Shown here one piece after another: positions 1 through 6,147 of a DNA stretch of 6,147 nucleotides; positions within the stretch are counted from its first letter, which is position 1; each line of letters opens with the position of its first letter. The stretch is from positions 1 through 6,147 of the forward strand of contig CAMLNK010000270.1 in the NCBI GenBank assembly GCA_946481035.1, given 5' to 3'. Both the position numbers and the translations under genes were made by a program. The stretch comes from an uncultured Dyadobacter sp. (lineage in GTDB: Bacteria > Bacteroidota > Bacteroidia > Cytophagales > Spirosomataceae). The notes under the pieces are model-generated. The model did not search any database and was not told the origin of the DNA. It worked only from the letters and a program-made list of their open reading frames with translations.

Positions 1-779
1 ACAACTACAATGCGACGACTTTGAAGAACGACATGGGTATCAAATCCGACGCGGCATTCACACCGGACGTTACCACGGCACTCGATCCGCGTATCGACTG
101 GACGGTAGGCCGCCGGGGCATTCCTTTCCTCGATTGGGGTAACCATCCGGGTCAGTCGTGGATCCGCGATCAGAGCTATGCAGGGCCTTATTCACCTAAA
201 AAGAATATTTACTGGCAGGCTACACAGGATAAGTATTCCGACCAGCACTCATGGGCGCCGGGTACGGCTATCAATATCCAGGTGATCCGTTTCGCCGACG
301 TGCTGCTCATGGCCGCCGAAGCGGAAGCGCAGCTGAACAACCTCGCGAAGGCGCAGGAGTATGTGAACCGCGTGCGTGCACGTGCCGCGAAGCCCGAAAG
401 CTGGGTATATACCTACGCCGATCCGGCGAAACCGATGGGCGGATTTACCAAAACACCTGCCGCGAACTACAAAATCGCACAATATCCTGCCGGCGCATTT
501 GCTGCGAAAGGAAAAGAAGGTGCATTGGCTGCCATTTATTTCGAACGTAAGCTCGAACTCGCAATGGAAGGCCATCGTTTCTTCGACTTGTCGCGCTGGG
601 GCATTGCCGAGCAGACTTTGAATGCCTATATCGCATTTGAAGGGAAGGTTACGCCGGATGTGAGAGGCGGTAAGTTCTTGAAAAACGTGAACGAGTACTT
701 CCCGATCCCGCAACGCCAGATCGACCTCAGCACCAAGAATGGCGTATCGTCATTGAAACAAAATCCCGGATATCAATAA
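1..779 (+). CDS. SusD/RagB family nutrient-binding outer-membrane lipoprotein, C-terminal part (5' truncated by window)
   Basis: This is the C-terminal ~258 residues of a SusD/RagB-family protein. Family members are outer-membrane lipoproteins that cap a SusC TonB-dependent channel and bind glycans or other polymers before uptake. The frame is open from nt 3 to the TAA at 777-779, and no start is visible. The TTG at 21 is only an internal Leu codon, because the frame reads through it from the left edge. Family signatures seen are the helical FADVLLMAAEAEAQL segment (nt 291-335) followed by a VNRVRARA stretch, the ER-x-LELAMEGHRFFDLSRWG block (nt 543-602), and the terminal YFPIPQRQID ... LKQNPGY motif (nt 696-773). 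Full-length relatives are about 450-600 residues, so roughly half is missing, including the lipoprotein signal peptide. A susC-like gene is expected to the left (inference). The substrate cannot be read from this part. The reading frame is intact and shows no sign of decay. Confidence 0.95.
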   Translation, partial: NYNATTLKNDMGIKSDAAFTPDVTTALDPRIDWTVGRRGIPFLDWGNHPGQSWIRDQSYAGPYSPKKNIYWQATQDKYSDQHSWAPGTAINIQVIRFADVLLMAAEAEAQLNNLAKAQEYVNRVRARAAKPESWVYTYADPAKPMGGFTKTPAANYKIAQYPAGAFAAKGKEGALAAIYFERKLELAMEGHRFFDLSRWGIAEQTLNAYIAFEGKVTPDVRGGKFLKNVNEYFPIPQRQIDLSTKNGVSSLKQNPGYQ

Positions 780-805
780 ACAAGCTAATACCAATGCAAA
801 GCGAG

Positions 806-832
806 AGGGGCGGTTCATAACTGCCCCTTTTT
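806..832 (+). terminator. Rho-independent terminator after the SusD-family gene
   Basis: The arms AGGGGCGGTT (806-815) and AACTGCCCCT (819-828) form a 10-bp stem with a CAT loop, followed by a T tract at 828-832 and then GTTT. The only non-Watson-Crick position is G812 opposite T822. This is a G-U pair in the plus-strand RNA but an A-C mismatch in the minus-strand RNA, so the hairpin favours plus-strand transcription. It starts 27 bp after the SusD stop codon. Confidence 0.9.
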
Positions 833-861
833 GTTTATAATAGAGGGTAATTGATTTGAAT
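829..861 (+). promoter_or_regulatory. Possible promoter/leader of the cytochrome c-FG-GAP lipoprotein gene
   Basis: Only 33 bp separate the terminator hairpin from the ATG at 862, and they are AT-rich. TATAAT occurs at 836-841. Alternatively, TTTG at 830-833 and TTGATTTG at 851-858 (one mismatch to the Bacteroidota -7 consensus TAnnTTTG) are 17 bp apart, but this would give an almost leaderless mRNA. A purine run GAGGG at 843-847 sits 14 nt from ATG 862 and 8 nt from a TTG at 856, so it does not settle the start. Bacteroidota commonly lack functional Shine-Dalgarno sites. These are weak matches, and expression by read-through from the SusD gene is equally possible. Confidence 0.22.
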
Positions 862-2451
862 ATGAAATTGTTGAAATGGCTTTCGGGGCTACCACTTGGT
901 TTTTTTATAGCGGCAGTGTGTATGCAGGCGTGCGGCACTTCGGGGGAGTCGGGAGAAACGGAGCTGACCGGCGAGCTGGCCGAGGGCCGGGACGCTGCTA
1001 AAAAGTACTGCGGTACCTGCCATTTGCCCGTCGCGCCCGACCTGCTCGACAAGGATACCTGGAAAAACCGGGTGCTGCCGGTCATGGCGCAGCAATTGGG
1101 CATGGAGGTATGGCAAAAGACCCAATATTTTGCCGGCGAGCGTTCGGCCATGCCTATCACTGATTGGATGAAAATCGTGGAGTACTACGATTCCCTCGCG
1201 CCTGCGCATTTGCCTACGCCGCGCGCGCCTGTGCCCGTACGCGAGGATTGGGCGGGTTTCAGGTTAAGAAGCCCTGCTGACGACACTACTCGTCTGGCCA
1301 CTACCACGATGGTCGCGATAGACGCCGCGGGCAAGGCCATTTACACGAGTGGTTCCGAAAAGCCTGCATTAGTGCGCTGGGAGCAGGATTTTAGTAAAAA
1401 AATAAAAGCGGAATTGTCGTCACCCGCTATGCATATGCTGTTTCCGGGCGGCCGGACCCCGGAAGGCCGGACCCCGGGTGGCCGGACCCCGGGTGGCCGG
1501 ACCCCGGTCGTAACGGTTGTGGGAGAAATGCGGGCCTATGATGTGACGCGAGGCGAGCTTTTTCGCTTGAAGACATCGGGCGAAATGGATCCGCTGCCGT
1601 TTGTGACCGGCTTGCGGAGGCCGCTGCATACCTCGGCGGCGGATGTAAACCGCGATGGCCAAACGGATTATGTGGTTTCTGCATTCGGCCACAACCAGGG
1701 CGGGCTGTATCTGTTCCGGCAAATCCAGGATGGGAAATATGAAAAACTGCCGCTGCGGGAAGTGGCGGGCGCGACGCAATCGGTGACCGGCGATTTCAAT
1801 GGTGACGGCTGGCCGGACATTATCGCTTTGTTCGCCCACGCGCAGGAGGGTATCTGGCTTTTTACCAATGACGGGAAAGGCGGCTTTACGGAAAAACCAT
1901 TGTTGCGTTTCCCGCCGGTTTACGGCTCTTCCAGTTTTCAGCTCACCGATTTCAACCGCGACGGGCAGGTTGATATCCTTTATACCGCAGGTGATAACAG
2001 CGATTATTCCCGCATTCTGAAACCCTACCACGGCATTTATATTTTCCTGAATAGGGGAAATTTCCAATTTGAGCAAAAATGGTTTTATCCCGTCAACGGC
2101 TCTACCAAAGCCATGGCAGCCGACTTCGACGGTGATGGCGCCCCCGATATCGCGTCGATCGCATTTTTTGCCGACCTGGCCCATAATCCGGGTGAGAAGT
2201 TCCTCTATTTCAAAAACGCGTCATCGAAAACGGATTTGAAATTTCAACCCTTTTCACCACCCGTTTCAAAATACGGCCGCTGGATTTGTATGGATGTAAA
2301 CGACTGGGACGGCGACGGCGATCCGGATGTTGTACTGGGAAATTATTCCAGAGGATTTCTCAACCAGGAGGAAGTAAAGGCCGATTGGAACGTCCATTTG
2401 CCGTTTTTAATTTTGGAAAACCAAAGGAACCACATTACCCCCCGTCCCTGA
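862..2451 (+). CDS. Lipoprotein with cytochrome c domain and FG-GAP/VCBS propeller repeats
   Basis: This is a complete 529-residue gene, starting at ATG 862 and ending at TGA 2449-2451. A TTG at 856, two codons upstream, is the alternative start. The N-terminus has a short basic/hydrophobic signal ending VCMQAC, a plausible though non-canonical lipobox with the lipidated Cys at 24. A single c-type heme site CGTCH lies at residues 50-54. Met97, in SAMP ahead of the helix WMKIVEYY, is the likely distal ligand. The rest looks like an FG-GAP/VCBS beta-propeller with Asp-rich, Ca-binding-type loops: DVNRDGQTD (261), DFNGDGWPD (311), DFNRDGQVD (363), DFDGDGAPD (421) and DWDGDGDPD (481). A GGRTP x4 insert occupies residues 196-215, between predicted strands. 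The protein is probably anchored in the outer membrane, periplasmic or surface-facing, where the heme would be loaded by the cytochrome c maturation system. The domain assignment is secure. The partner and substrate are unknown; an accessory electron-transfer or binding role beside the SusD locus is inference. Confidence 0.9.
   Translation: MKLLKWLSGLPLGFFIAAVCMQACGTSGESGETELTGELAEGRDAAKKYCGTCHLPVAPDLLDKDTWKNRVLPVMAQQLGMEVWQKTQYFAGERSAMPITDWMKIVEYYDSLAPAHLPTPRAPVPVREDWAGFRLRSPADDTTRLATTTMVAIDAAGKAIYTSGSEKPALVRWEQDFSKKIKAELSSPAMHMLFPGGRTPEGRTPGGRTPGGRTPVVTVVGEMRAYDVTRGELFRLKTSGEMDPLPFVTGLRRPLHTSAADVNRDGQTDYVVSAFGHNQGGLYLFRQIQDGKYEKLPLREVAGATQSVTGDFNGDGWPDIIALFAHAQEGIWLFTNDGKGGFTEKPLLRFPPVYGSSSFQLTDFNRDGQVDILYTAGDNSDYSRILKPYHGIYIFLNRGNFQFEQKWFYPVNGSTKAMAADFDGDGAPDIASIAFFADLAHNPGEKFLYFKNASSKTDLKFQPFSPPVSKYGRWICMDVNDWDGDGDPDVVLGNYSRGFLNQEEVKADWNVHLPFLILENQRNHITPRP
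1447..1506 (+). repeat. In-frame 15-bp minisatellite, 4 copies (peptide GGRTP/EGRTP)
   Basis: Four head-to-tail 15-bp units start at 1447, 1462, 1477 and 1492. The 12-bp core GGCCGGACCCCG is identical in all four, and only the first codon varies (GGC, GAA, GGT, GGT). The array is far more GC-rich than its surroundings. Identity at synonymous positions suggests recent slippage or duplication rather than old selection on the peptide. Because the unit is a multiple of three, copy-number change would leave the lipoprotein frame intact. Confidence 0.95.
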
Positions 2452-2506
2452 GAACTTTCTGACTACTTCTGACCATTTCCTGACTACTCCTGATCCCTGA
2501 CATTCC
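2448..2506 (+). repeat. Degenerate 10-11 bp direct repeats with phased CTGA motifs
   Basis: CTGA occurs six times, at 2448, 2459, 2469, 2480, 2490 and 2497, with spacings of 11, 10, 11, 10 and 7 bp. The best pair, CTGACTACT at 2459-2467 and 2480-2488, gives a 21-bp superperiod. The first CTGA contains the stop codon of the upstream lipoprotein gene. The tract looks like a decayed minisatellite and has no open frame of note. Confidence 0.7.
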
Positions 2507-2530
2507 CAAACTACCTCCCGACAAAAACAA
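2452..2530 (+). promoter_or_regulatory. C-rich, G-poor 3' untranslated tract, possible Rho-utilisation region
   Basis: Immediately after the lipoprotein stop codon the plus strand contains, by hand count, 28 C, 7 G, 23 A and 21 T over 79 nt, with many YC dinucleotides and little potential for secondary structure. Such C-over-G bubbles in untranslated RNA are typical of Rho loading sites. The lipoprotein gene has no strong intrinsic terminator of its own, because the next hairpin is followed by only TTTTATCC on this strand. The function is inferred. Confidence 0.35.
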
Positions 2531-2560
2531 AAAAGCACAGGCCAACCGGCCTATGCTTTT
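2529..2560 (-). terminator. Rho-independent terminator of the T9SS surface-protein gene (may act in both directions)
   Basis: The arms AAAAGCACAGGCC (2531-2543) and GGCCTATGCTTTT (2548-2560) pair over 13 bp around the loop AACC. The one imperfect position (C2538/A2553) is a mismatch in the plus-strand RNA but a G-U pair in the minus-strand RNA. On the minus strand the stem runs into GCTTTTTTGTTTTTG, a long U-rich tract. On the plus strand only four T follow before A. It begins 18 bp beyond the minus-strand stop codon, so it mainly serves that gene and may partly stop convergent transcription. Confidence 0.9.
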
Positions 2561-2578
2561 ATCCTTACCAAGTACTAT

Positions 2579-5500
2579 TTACCTAACTATTATAACTTTC
2601 TGCACGTGCTGGCTGCCGTCGGCAAGGGTGAGTTTCACCGTGTAAATGCCCGGAGCGAGCTTGCTGATGTCCAGTCCTTCCGAAGTAACAACCTTACGAT
2701 CGATCACTTTTACACCCGCCGCATTGTGCAGGACAACCGATTTCACCTGCGCGGAATCCTTGAATTTCAACCGGTCGCTGGCAGGGTTAGGATAGGCGGC
2801 AAGCAATCCTTTGCCGTCGAATTCGAGACTCAGAATGCGGCTGTATGCGAAATGAGCGTCCTGGCCTTCCGCAGCCCGATCTACCATTTTGAGACGGTAG
2901 TAGTTGAGGCCTGCCGCAGGTGCCTGGTCTGTGAAGCTGTATTTGCGCAATACGGTGCTTTCACCATGTGAAGCCTGGGTACCGATCATTTTCCAGCTTT
3001 TTGCATCGGAACTGCGCTCGATTTCAAAGCGGTCGCTGTTGGTTTCTTCCGTGGTTTCCCAGTTGAGCAGCGCGGCGCTGGTGCCTTCTTTGGTGGCCGT
3101 GAAGGATACCAGTGTGACCGGCAGCCCGCATTCCTCCGCGGTTCTTACGGTCAATAGCGCGGAGGCGGACGTGAGTGTACACAAGTCGCTGTCGCTATCT
3201 ACGATCACACGATAGCGGTTGCCGGTCCACGCGGTAGTAGCCGGCGAGAGCTGCAATGTATCCGAATCCGCACCGGAATAGGTTCCGTTTGCATCGGTAG
3301 CACCACCAGGGGCCAGGTTAGTCCAGTTGGTGCCGCCGTCGGTGCTTACCTGCCATTGGTAAGTGAGCGTTCCGGTGCCGGCAGCTTTCACTACGAATGC
3401 GGCGGTTCCTTCGACGCAGGCCACCTGGCTTTCCGGAACAGGCTTGGTGAGCTCGATATCGCAAAGGGTAGCCGTAACGCAGTTGGCGCCATCGTTGCTG
3501 TTGGACGGGATCGAGGTCGACATAAAGCTGGCCGAGTTGTTGACCGGGTCAATTTTGTAAAAACGGCCCGTTTCGTTGTGGAATGCATAGAGCTTACCCG
3601 TCGCATCCGCGAATACGGCCCCGAAACTGCTGTTGCCCGGGAGGCCGGATACCGGCGAAGCAGCCACGGTAACCGCGCCGGTAAGCGGGTTAATCGTCGA
3701 AATGCGTGCGTCGGTGGTAAAACCGTAGATCAGTTGGGTAGAGGGCAGGTATGCAAAGTCGGCGCCGCCGAAAGGTGTGCTCAGTGACACGCCATAGGTG
3801 GGGCCGGTTTGCAATGCGAAGCCGTTGGTCGGGTCAACCAGTTTCAGGTAGGTCGAAGGACGGTTCGGGTCCACGTCGATCACGTAGAAGCTGGGGGTAC
3901 TGGTCTGATAAATCATCATATACCCGTTCGGCAATTCCACGCCCACATTGAAGCCGCCGGTAGCCGGAAGGTTTGCGATCGGATATTCGACGGTACCGCC
4001 CTCGCGGTCGATCTGCACGATGCTGCTGGTGCCATTTCGGGTTGCCCACAGCATATTGTCGGTCGAGTTGTAAATGAGCGAGTTGACGGTCATTGGCAGC
4101 GGTGCAATTTCCGTTCGGGCACCGCTGTTCACATTGTATGCGTAGAGTGTTGAAACAGGTTCTCCGGCAGCGGCGGCCACCTGGTAGGTGACACCGTCCG
4201 CACAATCGAAGGGCAGGTTTTCGAGGATGGAATTCGGGCAGCTCGCTCCGTCATTGCTGTTTGAAGTAATGCTGGTCGAAAGCAATGTGGAAGTGGCCCC
4301 GGTAGGGTTAATGCGATGGAATGTGCCCGGATCGTTGGCAAATGCATAGAGCTTTCCGCTCGGGTCGGCAAATACCGCGCCGAAGGAAGTACCCGTTGGC
4401 AAGCTGGCGATCACTGATCCGACAGCGCTTGCGCCGGTAACGTGGTTCAGCGTTACCAGCTTAGCACTGGTCGATTCCACTCCGTAAACCAGGCCCGTAA
4501 CCGGCTCATACACCAGGTCGGCGACATTCATTGCGCCGCTCAGTGCGATACCGTAAGGTGCGCCGGTTTGCAATGCGTAACCATTGGCGGGGTCGACCAG
4601 GCGCAGGTAAGTAGCGCGTGACGGGTTGATATCGACTACATAGTACCGCGGCTGATTGGTGGTGTAAACCAGCATATAACCGCCCGGGAGCCCGGTTCCG
4701 ACGTTGTAGTTGGTGACCGGCAGGTTCGCGATCGGATATTCCAGCAGCGTGCCATCGGCCGCTATGTGCACGATCGAGTTGGTACCGTTTTTAGTTGCCC
4801 ATAATGTATTGTCTATTTCGCTGTAAATGAGTGAATTTACCAGCGTGGTGAGTGGCGCGATGTCAGTTCTTATGCCGCTGACCACGTTGTAGGCATACAA
4901 TGTCGAGACAGTTTCGCCACCGGCTGCCGCCACCTGGTAGGCCACACCATCTTCACAGTCAAACGGTGTAAGACAGCCCGTGATAGTAATCGGTTGGCTT
5001 ACAGGCCCTTCGCATCCCGGGTTTTCATAACGTGCGTAGTAAGTGCCCACCGGCGCCTGCGTAGGATCGGCCACAAGCGTAGCGGGTGAAGGCGTTGGTG
5101 AAGTGTAAAAGCGTAAGGTGCTGCCGACGGGAGTGGGACCTGCGACCAGACGGTTCAGATCGTAGGTAACGGCCGGGCATATCGGGGCGTCGGTGCTGGC
5201 TACCAATGTCGGCGCGCCCGGCGTGGCGTACACATTCATGGTCGCTGACGAAGAGTTTGTCGTACAAAGATTGCTCGTGATCACGCAGCGGAAGCGGTAG
5301 TTATTCCAGACCGTGGTCGACGGCGTGACGGTGAGCGTGGCGGTACCACCGCCTGAATAGCTGCCGTTCGCGCCTGTAAATGGGGTAGTTTGCATGTTAG
5401 TCCAGTTCCCGCCGCCATTGGTGCTCAATTGCCATTGGTAGGTGAACGGGCCATTGCCGTCGGGCGCGACAGTGAAGTTGGTGGAATTACCGGGGCAAAG

Positions 5501-6147
5501 CGTAACATCCGCGGGCACTACGGGAATATCGGTATCACATTCCACGAACGCATTCGGGCAGCTTGCCGCGTCGTTTCCGCCGGAAGCGGGGCTTGTCGAG
5601 AGCAGTGTAGCCGAGTTGGCGACGGGATCGATCCGGTAAAATCCGCCGGTGGTATTGTTGAACGCGTATAATTTGCCTGCCTTATCACTAAACAAACCGC
5701 CGTATGGGTCGGCGGGAAGGCCTGTTACGCCCGTAGGGTTGGTTGCTACTGCACCTGTTGCCGGGTTAAGGGTCGTCAGTGTACCAGTGGTGGTCAGTCC
5801 ATAGGCAAGGCCCGTAGAAGCCAGGTAGGCTATATCGGATCCAGCAAAACCCGCGGAAACCGGCGTGCCGTAATTAGGGCCTGTTTTCAATGCATATCCG
5901 TTGGTGGGGTCAACCAGTTCGAGGAAAGTAGCACGTGCAGGGTCGACGTCGATCACGTAGTAATCTGTCGCATTCGTGGTGTAAACCAGCATATAGGAAT
6001 TGGGCAGTTCCACGCCCACATTGTAACTGGCCGACGGCAGGTTTGCAATGTCATAAACCACTGTTCCCGCGCCCGCGCCGATCCGCACAATGTCGTTGGA
6101 CGCATTGAGCGTTGCCCAAAGGAAGTTATCGGCAGCGGTGCTGTAAA
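2579..6147 (-). CDS. Large multidomain T9SS-secreted surface protein with propeller-like repeats and Ig-like domains (N-terminus beyond window)
   Basis: About 1188 residues are visible. The stop is TAA at 2579-2581. The frame stays open to the right edge, so the start is outside the window. The GTG at 6086-6088 is not the start: codons before it encode YSTAADNFLWATLN, which matches YSEIDNTLWATKN and YNSTDNMLWATRN in the other repeats. From the N-terminus, the order is propeller-like repeat A (partial), Ig-like domain 1 (YQWQLSTNGGGNWTN, nt 5228-5533), a Cys-containing adhesin-like segment (4973-5227), repeat B, repeat C, Ig-like domain 2 (YQWQVSTDGGTNWTN, 3143-3457), an FN3-like segment starting LPVTLVSFTATKEG (2813-3127), and the T9SS sorting domain. 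The repeats resemble NHL/YVTN-type or DUF6923-type propellers; this is a visual judgement. No catalytic motif is seen. The protein is presumably secreted by T9SS and attached to the surface or released, with a binding or adhesive role. It is convergent with the cytochrome lipoprotein gene, and its promoter is off-window. Confidence 0.92.
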   Translation of the reverse strand, partial: YSTAADNFLWATLNASNDIVRIGAGAGTVVYDIANLPSASYNVGVELPNSYMLVYTTNATDYYVIDVDPARATFLELVDPTNGYALKTGPNYGTPVSAGFAGSDIAYLASTGLAYGLTTTGTLTTLNPATGAVATNPTGVTGLPADPYGGLFSDKAGKLYAFNNTTGGFYRIDPVANSATLLSTSPASGGNDAASCPNAFVECDTDIPVVPADVTLCPGNSTNFTVAPDGNGPFTYQWQLSTNGGGNWTNMQTTPFTGANGSYSGGGTATLTVTPSTTVWNNYRFRCVITSNLCTTNSSSATMNVYATPGAPTLVASTDAPICPAVTYDLNRLVAGPTPVGSTLRFYTSPTPSPATLVADPTQAPVGTYYARYENPGCEGPVSQPITITGCLTPFDCEDGVAYQVAAAGGETVSTLYAYNVVSGIRTDIAPLTTLVNSLIYSEIDNTLWATKNGTNSIVHIAADGTLLEYPIANLPVTNYNVGTGLPGGYMLVYTTNQPRYYVVDINPSRATYLRLVDPANGYALQTGAPYGIALSGAMNVADLVYEPVTGLVYGVESTSAKLVTLNHVTGASAVGSVIASLPTGTSFGAVFADPSGKLYAFANDPGTFHRINPTGATSTLLSTSITSNSNDGASCPNSILENLPFDCADGVTYQVAAAAGEPVSTLYAYNVNSGARTEIAPLPMTVNSLIYNSTDNMLWATRNGTSSIVQIDREGGTVEYPIANLPATGGFNVGVELPNGYMMIYQTSTPSFYVIDVDPNRPSTYLKLVDPTNGFALQTGPTYGVSLSTPFGGADFAYLPSTQLIYGFTTDARISTINPLTGAVTVAASPVSGLPGNSSFGAVFADATGKLYAFHNETGRFYKIDPVNNSASFMSTSIPSNSNDGANCVTATLCDIELTKPVPESQVACVEGTAAFVVKAAGTGTLTYQWQVSTDGGTNWTNLAPGGATDANGTYSGADSDTLQLSPATTAWTGNRYRVIVDSDSDLCTLTSASALLTVRTAEECGLPVTLVSFTATKEGTSAALLNWETTEETNSDRFEIERSSDAKSWKMIGTQASHGESTVLRKYSFTDQAPAAGLNYYRLKMVDRAAEGQDAHFAYSRILSLEFDGKGLLAAYPNPASDRLKFKDSAQVKSVVLHNAAGVKVIDRKVVTSEGLDISKLAPGIYTVKLTLADGSQHVQKVIIVR
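2582..2803 (-). other. T9SS type A C-terminal sorting domain
   Basis: The last 74 residues begin AAYPNPASDRLKF, the characteristic sorting-domain opening. They continue with a beta-rich segment containing VVLHNAAGVKV and LDISKLAPGIYTVKL and end QKVIIVR. This domain directs export through the Bacteroidota type IX secretion system and is normally cleaved during attachment. It implies that the cell encodes Por/Spr secretion components elsewhere. Confidence 0.93.
3458..4210 (-). repeat. Propeller-like protein repeat C
   Basis: This complete copy of 251 residues begins FDCADGVTYQVAAAAGE and ends SNSNDGANCVTATLCD. It matches copy B throughout, with LYAYN, LWATRNGTSSIVQI, EYPIANLP, YMMIYQT, LVDPTNGFALQTG and GKLYAFHNETGRFYKIDP. 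Ig-like domain 2 follows it, just as Ig-like domain 1 follows copy A. Confidence 0.88.
4211..4963 (-). repeat. Propeller-like protein repeat B
   Basis: This complete copy of 251 residues runs from FDCEDGVAYQVAAAGGE to NDGASCPNSILENLP. It contains LYAYN, LWATKNGTNSIVHI, YPIANLP, YMLVYTT, LVDPANGYALQTG and GKLYAFAND. It joins copy C with no linker, giving a 753-bp period. One Cys near each end could form a ring-closing disulfide (inference). The DNA of B and C has diverged clearly, with only short identical blocks such as 4562-4577 and 3803-3818, so the duplication is not recent. Confidence 0.88.
5534..6147 (-). repeat. Propeller-like protein repeat A (partial)
   Basis: This is the first visible copy of the ~250-residue repeat, lacking its N-terminal portion. 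Landmarks shared with copies B and C are DNFLWATLN, YDIANLP, SYMLVYTT, YYVIDVDP, LVDPTNGYALKTG, GKLYAFNN and LLSTSPASGGNDAASCPN. It ends at a Cys pair (ASC ... VEC) and is followed directly by Ig-like domain 1. Confidence 0.85.

Noticed and set aside
21..23. TTG as the start of the SusD-family protein
   Set aside because: The frame is open through the left edge, and the family is about twice as long, so this is an internal Leu codon.
249..713. Minus-strand open frame opposite the SusD-family gene
   Set aside because: It is antisense to conserved SusD motifs, and its translation is Arg/His/Cys-rich and low-quality, as expected of a shadow frame.
1447..1506. CRISPR-like or regulatory repeat array
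   Set aside because: The 15-bp units are directly adjacent with no spacers and remain in frame inside a protein, so this is a coding minisatellite.
1420..2184. Long minus-strand open frame (254 codons) opposite the FG-GAP lipoprotein
   Set aside because: It lies wholly antisense to a well-supported gene. Its openness follows from the Asp/Gly-rich codon pattern of the plus strand, and its translation has no recognisable domain.
3356..4153. Plus-strand open frames opposite the T9SS protein
   Set aside because: They overlap the repeat-coding region entirely, with compositional bias typical of reverse-strand shadows and no domain or start-site support.
3458..4963. Recent segmental duplication or assembly artefact between repeats B and C
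   Set aside because: The DNA copies differ throughout, with only short identical blocks, so this is an old protein-repeat duplication.
6086..6088. GTG as the start of the T9SS protein
   Set aside because: In-frame codons upstream to the window edge align with the equivalent part of repeats B and C, so the gene continues to the right.

Overview
The window looks like chromosomal DNA from a Bacteroidota bacterium, most plausibly of the Cytophagales/Dyadobacter type. Three things support this: a SusD/RagB-type glycan-binding lipoprotein, a cytochrome c/FG-GAP lipoprotein without a clear Shine-Dalgarno sequence, and a very large surface protein ending in a type IX secretion (T9SS) sorting domain. 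The genus is inferred from gene style and moderate GC content and was not tested by any search.

Layout: (1) nt 1-779 (+) is the C-terminal half of a SusD-family protein, cut by the left edge. (2) nt 806-832 is a strong intrinsic terminator for it. (3) nt 862-2451 (+) is a complete lipoprotein gene encoding a cytochrome c domain followed by a propeller-like region with five Ca-binding-type FG-GAP/VCBS motifs. It carries an in-frame 4 x 15 bp minisatellite (peptide GGRTP) at 1447-1506. (4) nt 2452-2578 is a convergent intergenic region with a C-rich, G-poor tract, helically phased CTGA repeats and an intrinsic terminator that suits the minus-strand gene. (5) nt 2579-6147 (-) is a giant secreted protein whose N-terminus lies beyond the right edge. 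It has three homologous ~250-residue propeller-like repeats, interleaved Ig-like domains, an FN3-like segment and a T9SS C-terminal sorting domain.

Working together: SusD normally partners an outer-membrane SusC transporter, presumably encoded just to the left, in uptake of glycans or other polymers. The cytochrome/FG-GAP lipoprotein lies 82 bp downstream on the same strand and may be an accessory of the same locus, but a terminator separates them. The T9SS protein is transcribed convergently and is probably an independent cell-surface or secreted protein.

There are no RNA genes, insertion sequences, CRISPR arrays or attachment sites that I can support. No complete undescribed system is evident. 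The most unusual items are the perfect intragenic minisatellite, the phased CTGA tract with a rut-like composition, and the uneven domain duplication pattern of the large surface protein.
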